A stretch of 15,166 nt of DNA from Candidatus Zixiibacteriota bacterium. GTDB lineage: Bacteria > Zixibacteria > MSB-5A5 > GN15 > FEB-12. Of this stretch, positions 6,381 through 14,903 are shown in pieces. The first letter of the stretch is position 1; each line of letters begins with the position of its first letter. The stretch covers positions 1 through 15,166 of the forward strand of contig JAMPYH010000025.1 of NCBI GenBank assembly GCA_023700785.1. Reading direction: 5' to 3'. Both the position numbers and the translations under genes were made by a program. The notes beneath the pieces are model-generated. The model saw only the letters and a program-made list of their open reading frames with translations. It ran no database searches and was not told the DNA's origin.

Positions 6381-8967
6381 GTAAAAGCATTTTCATGCCG
6401 GCGGTGGCATCTCCAGCGGTCAGACGGTACCAGTAGATGCCGCTGGCGACCACACCGCCGTTACTTGCGCGCCCGTCCCACTGCACTGTATGCGTACCGG
6501 CCGGAAGTCTGGTGTCGATCAGTGTGACCACCGTTTCTCCTCGCACATTGTAAACTTCGAGCTTGGCGGCTCCGCTCACAGGCAGGCTGAACCGTATGGT
6601 AGTTGACGGATTAAACGGATTGGGATAATTCTGCTCCAGGTCGAACGCGGCTGGCAGCAAAACAGTTTCATCGTCAATATCAGTCAATAGATCGAGCGGT
6701 AAATTGGGGGAGAAGGAAGAAGTAGCGCCGGACAGATCGGTCTGGGTCGCGGTGACCAGTGTACCGAACGGTTGCGACGGGATCGGGATCTCGAACCGAC
6801 CAAGCGAATCCGCCAGACCCGACGCCAGCCAGTCTTTCCCTTCACCAGCGCCTGAAGGATCAGGATCTGCCAGATAGATATCGATCAATGCCCCTGGAAC
6901 TGCCGCGCTTCCACGGATTGAGCCGGAGCTAAACGATAATAACAACGGCGGTATCAAGCTATGCTGCGCCGATTGACGGAGCGCGATCCCCAGGCTGTCG
7001 TTGTCAAACATCTTATTAAACCTGATCCTGTTTTTGTCCGTATCGGGTGACTGGAGGTAGAGCCCATGCGAACGATTGCCGGAGATGACATTCCCCGCGG
7101 CCGCCTCCTCTCCTCCAATCGTGTTCTCCGTCGCGCCAAAATACAGCCCGACACCGTTTCCGAGATTCCGTATTACGGTCAGACTATCGCTCCCGACGCC
7201 GATCAGATTGCCCGCGACTACATTGTGCGAGGTCCCCGCGCCTTCGATATGTACGCCTCTGCCGATAGTCACCAGGTTGCTGAACAGACCATTTCCCGAA
7301 ATAATGTTTCCTTCTCCCGGCAGCGAGCCGCCAATACGATTATGGCGCGCCCCTTCGCAGATCACCACTCCGGCGCCGGCGTTGGGCATGCGCCGCGAGC
7401 CGGATTGGTCCACGCCGATCTTATTCCCGATAACGACATTCCTGTCTGAACCGGGGTCAGCGATTAAGACACCCGCGCCGAATGGGAACTCGTCCATCTG
7501 ATTTCCGGAAATAGTATTACCCTCGCCCGGTCCGCTGCCGCCGACAACATTATCCGACGCTCCGTTTCGCATAACAACGCCATTGCCGTTGTAGCCAGAG
7601 CTGAGGCTGTACAAGCTCACCCCGATGAAGTTCCCCTGTATAAGATTCTGGTCGGAGCCGTTGAGATAGACTCCGCCAAGAATGTTAAACGCGAAATAAT
7701 TCCCGTCGTATGGTCCGCTACCGCCGATCAGGGTACGAGCGGTCCCCGGGCCAAGATATATTCCGGCCGCAAAGTCCTTGCCGTTTCCGACAAACCCGTA
7801 GCCCGATGAATCGAAACCGATATAATTGGCCCTAATGATATTCTCATCTGTACCCGAGCCGAAAACGGCGATTCCGTGACTGAGATTGCCGGTGATGATG
7901 TTGTACGAGCCGGAGTCCGATGACCCGATCCAGTTCTCAGTCGCGCCGTCCCGTATGGCTACGCCGCAACCATGATTTCCAACCGGCACATACCCGGTTA
8001 CATCCATACCGATGGAGTTCCCCAGGACATGATTTCTCGAGGTCAGATGATCCTTGATCAGGATGCCATCAGTGCCGTTGCCGCAGATGTAATTCCGCTC
8101 AGCGATTCGTAGCCCGCCGACCTGGTTTTCGTAAGCCCCTTGCTCTATCAGTATCCCCGATTCTCCGTTCCCCGGACCGGCGATCCCTGAAGGATCCAAC
8201 CCAACATAATTTCCGACGATCGTGTTGAGGGAAACTTCGCCCGTTAAGATCAGGCCGTGGCCGCTATTTCCACTAATGTAGTTTCGGTCCGACTGAGCAT
8301 CGCCGCCGATGGCGTTGCCTGTGGCTCCTCCAGCGATGCCAACTCCGTGGCAATTCGGTATCACCACACCGTCGGCCGCCCGGATACCGATCGCGTTCCC
8401 GACCAGCGTATTACCATGCGCATCCGGTCCAGCCATTACGACGCCAAAGGCCGCGTTATCGTCGATGCCTGCGCCGAGCAGAGTGCAATCTTGGATGCGA
8501 TTGCTGTCGCTGTTGATCTCAATCGCGTGTCTTCGAGCGCGCTGAAAGGTGATCCCGACGATCTGATTCCGTCTTGAAGTTAAACGGAGCAACACCGATC
8601 GAAACGGTTGATTGACGCCATCGATGACAGGGTTCCCTGTTCCTACCAGTATGGTACTGTCATCATCGATCACAACCTCGCCGAGGCGAAGTCGCACCGG
8701 CGATACCAAATTGGAGATGAGAATCGTGTCCGGACTATCGTTAGCATTTGATTCTTCGATCGCCGCCCTGAAACTGCAGGTAGTCGCAGGAAAGAGCGGG
8801 TCGCCGCAGATGCCGTCGCCCGGCGAAATGTCATGCGTATCTGTGGATGTGTTGACAGTCCGGGTCGCGGCCGCAACGAGCCCAGGCAAAGAGAGAAAAA
8901 CAAACACCAACCAGAAAATCGGCTTGAAGAATACAAACAATCTGATCATGATCAATTCGCTGGTCAT
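6373..8967 (-). CDS. Secreted right-handed parallel beta-helix protein with CSLREA-like N-terminus and C-terminal sorting tail
   Basis: An exported structural or binding protein of 864 residues. The ATG at 8967 overlaps the preceding TGA as ATGA, suggesting translational coupling; Met7 (8949) would give a more typical signal peptide and is a possible alternative start. The hydrophobic segment is ~9-33 (cut near VAAA). Residues ~36-80 hold a CSLREA-like N-terminal module, with the signature changed to CSFRAAIEESNAND. Residues ~90-670 are beta-helix coils, including seven long repeats with a GNxIG-type motif (near 190, 252, 316, 380, 445, 514 and 586) alternating with NxISGN and IGG motifs. Residues ~675-760 form an Ig/carboxypeptidase-regulatory-like domain (IDIYLADPDPSG). 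Residues 777-864 (EQNYPNPFNP, VYNVRGE, GIYWYRL, KMLLLK) are the type IX/FlgD-Ig-like sorting tail. No catalytic residues can be assigned; carbohydrate binding or lyase activity is possible but unsupported. It is last in a three-gene cluster with no recognisable terminator behind it. Confidence 0.92.
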   Translation of the reverse strand: MTSELIMIRLFVFFKPIFWLVFVFLSLPGLVAAATRTVNTSTDTHDISPGDGICGDPLFPATTCSFRAAIEESNANDSPDTILISNLVSPVRLRLGEVVIDDDSTILVGTGNPVIDGVNQPFRSVLLRLTSRRNQIVGITFQRARRHAIEINSDSNRIQDCTLLGAGIDDNAAFGVVMAGPDAHGNTLVGNAIGIRAADGVVIPNCHGVGIAGGATGNAIGGDAQSDRNYISGNSGHGLILTGEVSLNTIVGNYVGLDPSGIAGPGNGESGILIEQGAYENQVGGLRIAERNYICGNGTDGILIKDHLTSRNHVLGNSIGMDVTGYVPVGNHGCGVAIRDGATENWIGSSDSGSYNIITGNLSHGIAVFGSGTDENIIRANYIGFDSSGYGFVGNGKDFAAGIYLGPGTARTLIGGSGPYDGNYFAFNILGGVYLNGSDQNLIQGNFIGVSLYSLSSGYNGNGVVMRNGASDNVVGGSGPGEGNTISGNQMDEFPFGAGVLIADPGSDRNVVIGNKIGVDQSGSRRMPNAGAGVVICEGARHNRIGGSLPGEGNIISGNGLFSNLVTIGRGVHIEGAGTSHNVVAGNLIGVGSDSLTVIRNLGNGVGLYFGATENTIGGEEAAAGNVISGNRSHGLYLQSPDTDKNRIRFNKMFDNDSLGIALRQSAQHSLIPPLLLSFSSGSIRGSAAVPGALIDIYLADPDPSGAGEGKDWLASGLADSLGRFEIPIPSQPFGTLVTATQTDLSGATSSFSPNLPLDLLTDIDDETVLLPAAFDLEQNYPNPFNPSTTIRFSLPVSGAAKLEVYNVRGETVVTLIDTRLPAGTHTVQWDGRASNGGVVASGIYWYRLTAGDATAGMKMLLLK
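7162..8418 (-). repeat. Seven tandem ~62-72-residue beta-helix repeats within the coding region
   Basis: The protein motif [GA]Nx[IV]G recurs seven times at residues near 190, 252, 316, 380, 445, 514 and 586 of the 864-residue protein. Spacings are 62, 64, 64, 65, 69 and 72 residues. Each unit also carries an NxIxGN...HG(I/L) coil and a GA..N.IGG coil, so a unit is about three helix turns. The units are diverged, so this is an old protein repeat rather than a recent DNA duplication. Confidence 0.75.
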
Positions 8968-11120
8968 TTGACCAGCAGCATTTTGCGGGTCTGCGCGATC
9001 GACCCGACCTCAAGACGATAGAAGTAGATCCCGGTGGAGACGATGTGACCGCCGTCATCCGTTCCATCCCATTCCACTCTGTATTCTCCGGCCGTCAATT
9101 CGCTGTTTACCAGCCTGCGGACTTCTTGTCCCAGTAGATTGTAAATGGTCAGCGAAACGAGCGATCGGCGGGGAAGCTGGTAGCGAATGGTTGTGTTCGG
9201 ATTGAACGGGTTCGGATAGTTCTGATCCAGGCTGAACGATTCGGGACGCCATGGCGAATCCTCGGTCACGTCGGTCTGGATATTTCTTAGATCATAAATA
9301 TGAATGCCAAAGCTGTCCGAAACGGCCGCGATGCCGTTAAAGGCCGTAATGAAATAACCGCCACGTCCTCCCATATCCAGTCGCAGCGGGTAGGTTCCGG
9401 TCATGTCGAATACCGCCAGATCTTCGGGCGAAACCGCGTACATCAGGTCGCCATCTACATCGGTGGCGTAATAGTTGCGACTCAGTCGAATCGTGGTATC
9501 GATCACCGGCGCTACCGGTGTGCTGATATCCAGCATCGCCACGTCGCCGGAGCCAAAGACCATCAGGCGGTGCGCGTGCGCCCGCATTTCGGTGATGTCG
9601 TCGTCAAACTTCAGCTGGCTCCGGTATTCGATCGCGAAGTTGTTGTACAACCGGTAAAACCTAAGCGTCTTGGTGGAGGCCAGGACAATGATCGAGTCAA
9701 CCAGTTCCACATCGGTGATGGTCCCGACAATGTTTATGTAATTCGTCAGCGCGATATCCCCCGAATCCGAAATGGTATAGATATCCAGTCGCGAAGTGCC
9801 TATGGCAAAAAACGAGCGCAGCGAATCGATCTTCCCCGGATTCAGGCGGATCGACCGATATTTTGAGGTATCTACATACAGCGTCCCGCGGAAGATATTG
9901 GTATCCGGTTTGATTTCGAGCGTCAGGGACCGTCTGATCTGCGGATAAATAACAAAGATCGAGTCCCCCTGTTGATCGATACTGGCGACCTCGGTAAGAC
10001 CGCTGTATAGGGTTGTCGTTGCAAGCGGTTCACCGTCGTTGGCCAACCGGTACATGTCCAGCGGATTGATCGGTCCGCCGACAAACAGCTTGTTATGCAA
10101 CAGCGCCATGCCGCTGATCGGCCCTCCCTGGCTGACAATGTCGATCGGCGTAATTGGGCCAAAGTAGAGAGCCTGAAGATCCAGCGCCACGATGCCGCCG
10201 GCGATCGTTGGATACAACAAATAGTCCAGCGGTTCAGCGTCGTACAGGTCGCCGATCTGCGGGCTGACCGGAAGTCGCGCGCTCGAGGTAAAATTGTCTC
10301 GCCCCGTGTTAATATCGATGACTTCCAGATACTTGTTAAGCGTGTCGAAGAGGATCGCCTGACGACCGACAACTATCAGATCGCTGGGATCAAGAACTGA
10401 CTCGAACGAATCGACCACGATCGGCGGACTTACCGACAGATCGGCGATAAACATCCGGCTGTCCCGCAGGAGCATCACCAGCAGCGAATCGACCGAATTA
10501 AACGAGACCACCTGGAATGGGACGTACAAATGATCAACGAAAACAGGCGCCGCGCTGTCAGACACGGTATATCGGAGCATCCCGTTATAGTCATCCAGCA
10601 CAAGAAGCGTGTCACCGTCAAGCTCCAGATCCGTGTAATGAACGCCTACCACGCTTGAGTCCAGCAACTCCGGATCGCTCATGTCATGCAGCCGATACCG
10701 CCAGAGCCCGTCAAAGCCCATCGAGATATACAGCGTGCTGTCATCCAACACGAAATCTTCAAAGGGAAACGTGATATCCAGCGTCGCTACCACTGACACC
10801 TCGGGCAGATTGGAGACGTCTATGATATACAGCTGCTGCGCCTTGTTCCGTAGTATCACGTAGGGATAGGCGAGCTTCTGCTCGATCGGGGCGGTCGCCA
10901 GCGGAAGAACCGTGACTCGCTCATATCCGAGTTCCGGGGTCGCCGTCCGCTCAAAAACGACGATCCCGGTTCGCGAACCACAAACCAGATAACTATCCAC
11001 CACAGACAAGCCGGTGAAGCCGGTCCACCGTGTGGAGTAATTCGGTTCCTCCGGGATCACCGCCAATGCCGAGCCTGCCGACATCAGCAGGAGGAGTCCG
11101 AGCGCTATCACGGTTCTCAT
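8964..11120 (-). CDS. Secreted LVIVD-type beta-propeller protein with C-terminal sorting tail
   Basis: An exported protein of 718 residues without recognisable catalytic residues. The ATG at 11120 overlaps the stop of the preceding protease gene as ATGA; no strong ribosome site is visible, consistent with coupled translation. Residues 1-20 are a clear signal peptide (core ALGLLLLM, likely cut after SALA). Residues ~35-615 consist of repeated beta-strand units ending in xLxIxDxSxPxxP-like motifs: LYIIDVSNLPE (97-107), LWRYRLHDMSDPE (139-151), MLRYTVSDSAAP (181-192), MFIADLSVSPP (223-233), LEVIDI (265-270), VAMLDISTPVAP (527-538), LAVFDMTG (568-575) and IHIYDLRN (606-613). These are LVIVD-type repeats of a beta-propeller, a scaffold usually used for protein binding. 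Residues ~628-718 (DQNYPNPFNP, IYNLLGQEVRRLV, GIYFYRLEVG, KMLLVK) form the sorting tail. It sits between the subtilase and the beta-helix gene, whose start overlaps its stop as ATGA. Propeller assignment is from pattern only. Confidence 0.9.
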   Translation of the reverse strand: MRTVIALGLLLLMSAGSALAVIPEEPNYSTRWTGFTGLSVVDSYLVCGSRTGIVVFERTATPELGYERVTVLPLATAPIEQKLAYPYVILRNKAQQLYIIDVSNLPEVSVVATLDITFPFEDFVLDDSTLYISMGFDGLWRYRLHDMSDPELLDSSVVGVHYTDLELDGDTLLVLDDYNGMLRYTVSDSAAPVFVDHLYVPFQVVSFNSVDSLLVMLLRDSRMFIADLSVSPPIVVDSFESVLDPSDLIVVGRQAILFDTLNKYLEVIDINTGRDNFTSSARLPVSPQIGDLYDAEPLDYLLYPTIAGGIVALDLQALYFGPITPIDIVSQGGPISGMALLHNKLFVGGPINPLDMYRLANDGEPLATTTLYSGLTEVASIDQQGDSIFVIYPQIRRSLTLEIKPDTNIFRGTLYVDTSKYRSIRLNPGKIDSLRSFFAIGTSRLDIYTISDSGDIALTNYINIVGTITDVELVDSIIVLASTKTLRFYRLYNNFAIEYRSQLKFDDDITEMRAHAHRLMVFGSGDVAMLDISTPVAPVIDTTIRLSRNYYATDVDGDLMYAVSPEDLAVFDMTGTYPLRLDMGGRGGYFITAFNGIAAVSDSFGIHIYDLRNIQTDVTEDSPWRPESFSLDQNYPNPFNPNTTIRYQLPRRSLVSLTIYNLLGQEVRRLVNSELTAGEYRVEWDGTDDGGHIVSTGIYFYRLEVGSIAQTRKMLLVK

Positions 11121-14100
11121 TTCAGCAATACCATCTTTTTTGTCGCCGCGAAGCCGTCGGCTTCTATCCGGTAAAGATAGATCCCGGTCGCCAGGTGGCC
11201 TGCCTCAAACACCACTTTGTGGGTTCCCGCCGCAAACTCTCCGTTGGCCAACTCAGCCACCCGCTGGCCAAGAAGATTGTAAAGAGTGACCATGATCTGT
11301 GATCTTTTTGGTACCTGGAACTCGATCGATGTGCTCGGGTTGAATGGATTCGGGTAATTCTGCCGCAAGCTCCAGCTCTCGGGAAGCGGTCCATCGTTAT
11401 CGGTCGCATCGGTCGGCAGAGCGACGCCGGGGAAGATGTTCCGGTTGCGATTGTCGAAAAACAGCCTGCTTCGGTTCTCGCCGGAATCAAACTCCGCTTC
11501 ATAATCCCAGATATAGATCTCCGAGCCATCGCTCGGGATCGCCAGCTCCACCAGGCCGTCTCGATCGATATCATCTATCAGTGGCGAGAAATTATCCGAG
11601 ATGACCACTCGTTTGCTGGCAGGCGTGGGGATCGGCGCGCCCGGGATCAATGCCCCGGTATGATCGAAAATGTAGATCTGCTCATTGCCGGTCCCCGGCA
11701 AAATATACCCTCCCCGCACGACGATCTCGGGATGCGCGTCACCCAGAAGATCCGCCGCGATCGGGTTGCTGAAGGTTGTATTACCGCTGAACAACTCTCC
11801 TTCCGGCCGACCCGGATTCGAACTGTACGGTTCTCCATCGGCGCGGAATGCCAACAGCGAGCTTATATCAAACTCATAGAACGTGCAAAGGATCTCGGGA
11901 ACGCCATCAATATCAAGATCCGCGACTGTCGGGTGGTTGCCGATCCAACCGGCAAATTCCGGAAAGACTTTAGGAAATCCGGGGAGATCAACCAGGCCGC
12001 TGCCTGTCGTCGAACGCGTTTTCACCCAAAGCGTTCGCTGAAACGTCTCGTTTTGGCCGGTCACAATGATCTCCGGAAGACTGTCGCCCGTCAGATCGCA
12101 CAGCAACAGGCCGTAACTGAGAAATCCGCGAATGGTCAACGCAGATGCTTGCCGGAACGCCGGCCGACCGGTTCGCGCTTCATATACTCCTACACCCGAC
12201 CATGGGTCAAGTCCTGAATAGTTTACCACTACTTCGTTGGCGCCGTCACCATCGAGATCCGCGGAAGAGACCGAGTTCCCCGCGAAAAAATAGACCTGGT
12301 TCGGATTGGGCGGAAAGTAAGTGTAATGACCTCCCAGCGAGAAAAAATACGGCTCGCCATTCAGGCGGAACGCCTTCACTTCGCCAAAGCCGTCCACAAA
12401 CATGATCACCGGAGTCTGCCCAGGGATCAGCTCCACTACCGACGGTGTGGGCGCGCCGAAAAGGGTGGCGAGACCGGTGTACATCCAGCGCGGCCAACCC
12501 GACGCGTAACTGCCGTCCGGATTGAACACATGGATCCCCTCGCTATTGAGCGTGATTATCTCATCCACACCGTCCAGGTCAACATCGAATATCGCCGGCA
12601 GGCAGCGCATGTCCTTATCTACGAGCACGGGGAACCCATTGCGCAGTTTGCCGTCGTCCTCAAACACGAAGAGACCGTATGCCGAGGTAGAGATGACCTC
12701 GTTAATTCCATCATGTTCCAGATCCGCCACGACAACAGATTGCGCTCCTCGTGAAGGAAGCGGTTGCGGCCAGCCGGCGGCGAATGACGACGCTACATAC
12801 ACTCTCGCCGAATCGACTGCTACTGTCGAGCCAAAGAACCCCCTGAGATAGAGCGTGTAATTTCCGCTTTTCAGACCCGACGCGTTCCAGACCGCGATCG
12901 TCGTATCAAAAAACTCCTGAGTCGAACTCCAGATCTCCTGCTCGGCGCCGTTGGTGCGGTAGGTCACGCGAAGAGAGTCGTAGGATACGCCGAACACATC
13001 ACCTGCCACGGTGATCGAGTACCTCAGCGTATCACCATTACCGGGCGATCGCAGGACAAGCGCGTCGCCGTTCACATAGACGATGCGGCGAATCACTCGC
13101 TGTCCGTGCGAGTCGGTCAACCGGAAATTGACATAGCCGCTGATCGACGGCTCATTAAACACATATAGGAGGCTGTCTGCGGGTATGCCGGCGCCGGTCG
13201 CCAGCAATTGCCAATTTTCGGAGAGAAGTCCAACCGAGTAGTCCAGCGTCCAGCCTCCGGTGTACGGGCCAACCGCGATCGCTTTGATCGGGATAATGCC
13301 GATATATCGCTGCATCTGGTAGGGATAAACCAGACTGGCGCCGCCGTTGATCAACAATTCAAAAGACCGGGTTATGTTCAGATAGCCAGATCCCGAAACC
13401 GAATCAGGGCCGACCAGCGTGTCACCCTGCTCCAGCGGATCGACCATGTCATCGGCGCCGGCTCGAAGCAGATCCTCCACCTGGCCCACGGATAGTTCAG
13501 GTCGGAAAGACAACAGGAACGCCGCGGCCCCGGCGGCAACCGGTGCCGCCATAGAGGTCCCATCGGAGAGATAATACAGGGAATCCGGCCCGACAATCCG
13601 CACCCCCGGCTCGCCGCCCGACGCGTACATATCAGTTCCCGCTGCCCGGAGCGAGAGGATATCCTCACCCGGCGCGACAATATCAACAAAGGGCCCCCAG
13701 GTGGTGAACCAGGTCATATGGCCGCGTGAATTGCCTGCTCCAACCGCAAAGGCTGAATCCATCGCGGCGGGATTGGCTCTCGTATTGTCGCCGGTGTTTC
13801 CCGCCGCTATCGCCACAAAAACGTCGTTCGCCCGCGCGTAGCGAAGCGCGTCTTCAAGCACCAGAGCCTGAAATGGTGTTCCCCAACTGATATTGACTAC
13901 ATCCGCGCCATTATTGACCGCATAAATGAGGCCGGCAGTCCCTATCGATACAAACGCGTTCGGGAAGATCTTTACCGTCATGATCCTTGCCCACGGTACC
14001 ACCCCGACCGTCCCGGCTCCGTCTTCGTTCGACGCGACTATTCCCGCGATATGCGTGCCGTGGCCAACTCCGTCGGTGACATTCGGGTCGCCGAAGATAT

Positions 14101-14809
14101 CGGTGAAACGCGATGTATCGCCCGACATATCCCAGCCGATAGTATCATCCGCAAAGCCGTTATGGTCGTCGTCCGCGCCATTGCCGGGGATTTCGTCGAT
14201 ATTCCTCCAGAGCCGGCCGTTCAGCTCCGGATGCAGCGGGTCCGTTCCGGTGTCGATGATCCCTACTACGATCGCCTGCGTATCAGCCGGTGGACTGTCG
14301 TAGAACTGCCTGATCTTGATATCCGCGTCAGGCGTTCCGGTCTTCAGCACAAACTGGTCATTCCCAGCGCCGTCGAATCGCTGGATCCCATAGTACTCCT
14401 GGCCATCATTCGCCAGATACCATTGGCGCACAAACAACGGATCGGTCGGCCAGCTGTACAGCTCCAGAAACTGATCTTGTTCGATCCGCTCGATATTTGC
14501 TACCCCCAGCTCTGCTCTCGCCTGTTCAATTGTCGTCAGGCTATCCGTGGTCAGGATAAAGTATTGACTCCAGGCATTAGTAGAAGCCGCCGCTCCTTGT
14601 ATCGGAGCGGGGAAAAGCGGGTCGAGGCGGCTGCCTGTTGCCAGAGTCGGCCGAACCCGCCCTGCGGTCTCTTCCGACGTAAACTTGACGATGAATCGAC
14701 CGGGGATATATCCGCTAGGCGCCGAAGCTACCGATACCGCCATCAAGCAAAGGAAAGCAAGCCACAGTGTGACTTTGCTCCAACCCGCGTCTGATCGATC
14801 TCGGCGCAC
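11117..14809 (-). CDS. Secreted subtilisin-like serine protease with FG-GAP/VCBS-type repeats and C-terminal sorting tail
   Basis: An exported S8 protease, 1230 residues from the GTG at 14809. That start places basic residues ahead of the hydrophobic core LWLAFLCLMAVSVASA (15-30), a normal signal peptide. The frame is open to a TTG at 14899 (1260 residues), which would leave 30 extra residues before it and lies only 4 nt after the previous stop. Residues ~36-118 look like an inhibitor-type propeptide. The S8 domain (~178-448) has Asp186 (GIIDTGTD), His250 (GHGTHIAG), Asn338 (AAGN) and Ser419 (GTSMAAP), plus an acidic, probably calcium-binding insert, NGADDDHNGFADDTIGWD (210-227). After an Ig-like linker (~495-675) come seven FG-GAP/VCBS-type units (DLxxDGxxEV patterns near 696, 743, 851, 905, 964, 1020 and 1080), suited to a seven-bladed propeller. 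Residues 1148-1230 (RQNYPNPFNP, LYNLLGQRV, GIYLYRIEADG, KMVLLK) form the sorting tail. First gene of a coupled three-gene cluster. All catalytic residues are present, so it should be active; substrate unknown. Confidence 0.92.
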   Translation of the reverse strand: MRRDRSDAGWSKVTLWLAFLCLMAVSVASAPSGYIPGRFIVKFTSEETAGRVRPTLATGSRLDPLFPAPIQGAAASTNAWSQYFILTTDSLTTIEQARAELGVANIERIEQDQFLELYSWPTDPLFVRQWYLANDGQEYYGIQRFDGAGNDQFVLKTGTPDADIKIRQFYDSPPADTQAIVVGIIDTGTDPLHPELNGRLWRNIDEIPGNGADDDHNGFADDTIGWDMSGDTSRFTDIFGDPNVTDGVGHGTHIAGIVASNEDGAGTVGVVPWARIMTVKIFPNAFVSIGTAGLIYAVNNGADVVNISWGTPFQALVLEDALRYARANDVFVAIAAGNTGDNTRANPAAMDSAFAVGAGNSRGHMTWFTTWGPFVDIVAPGEDILSLRAAGTDMYASGGEPGVRIVGPDSLYYLSDGTSMAAPVAAGAAAFLLSFRPELSVGQVEDLLRAGADDMVDPLEQGDTLVGPDSVSGSGYLNITRSFELLINGGASLVYPYQMQRYIGIIPIKAIAVGPYTGGWTLDYSVGLLSENWQLLATGAGIPADSLLYVFNEPSISGYVNFRLTDSHGQRVIRRIVYVNGDALVLRSPGNGDTLRYSITVAGDVFGVSYDSLRVTYRTNGAEQEIWSSTQEFFDTTIAVWNASGLKSGNYTLYLRGFFGSTVAVDSARVYVASSFAAGWPQPLPSRGAQSVVVADLEHDGINEVISTSAYGLFVFEDDGKLRNGFPVLVDKDMRCLPAIFDVDLDGVDEIITLNSEGIHVFNPDGSYASGWPRWMYTGLATLFGAPTPSVVELIPGQTPVIMFVDGFGEVKAFRLNGEPYFFSLGGHYTYFPPNPNQVYFFAGNSVSSADLDGDGANEVVVNYSGLDPWSGVGVYEARTGRPAFRQASALTIRGFLSYGLLLCDLTGDSLPEIIVTGQNETFQRTLWVKTRSTTGSGLVDLPGFPKVFPEFAGWIGNHPTVADLDIDGVPEILCTFYEFDISSLLAFRADGEPYSSNPGRPEGELFSGNTTFSNPIAADLLGDAHPEIVVRGGYILPGTGNEQIYIFDHTGALIPGAPIPTPASKRVVISDNFSPLIDDIDRDGLVELAIPSDGSEIYIWDYEAEFDSGENRSRLFFDNRNRNIFPGVALPTDATDNDGPLPESWSLRQNYPNPFNPSTSIEFQVPKRSQIMVTLYNLLGQRVAELANGEFAAGTHKVVFEAGHLATGIYLYRIEADGFAATKKMVLLK
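11507..12745 (-). repeat. Seven FG-GAP/VCBS-like propeller units in the subtilase gene
   Basis: The encoded protein carries recurring 'aDLDxDGxxEIxxx' motifs: ADLEHDGINEVI, DVDLDGVDEIIT, ADLDGDGANEVVV, CDLTGDSLPEIIV, ADLDIDGVPEIL, ADLLGDAHPEIVV and DDIDRDGLVELAI. Several are followed by a 'xxxVFxxDG' strand. These acidic loops bind calcium in FG-GAP proteins such as integrin alpha chains. The units differ in sequence and spacing. Confidence 0.75.
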
Positions 14810-14903
14810 CGGTAGTTCTTTCTTTAGCGTTTCCTGATAAGACGAACCGACAACAGCTTCTGTTGATTCCAATAGACCAGGCGAGCCGATGCCGCTCAAG
14901 CCC

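Noticed and set aside
6395..6410. Short hairpin ATGCC...GGCAT near the convergent gene ends
   Set aside because: Only a 5-bp stem within coding sequence and not followed by a clean T-run in either direction, so not called a terminator.
7162..8418. Tandem repeats as a possible CRISPR or DNA satellite
   Set aside because: Repetition is visible at protein level only; DNA units are diverged and vary in length, and the frame stays open throughout.
14051..14794. 247-residue plus-strand open frame
   Set aside because: It is antisense to the propeptide and catalytic domain of the second subtilase and has no ribosome site or recognisable protein features.
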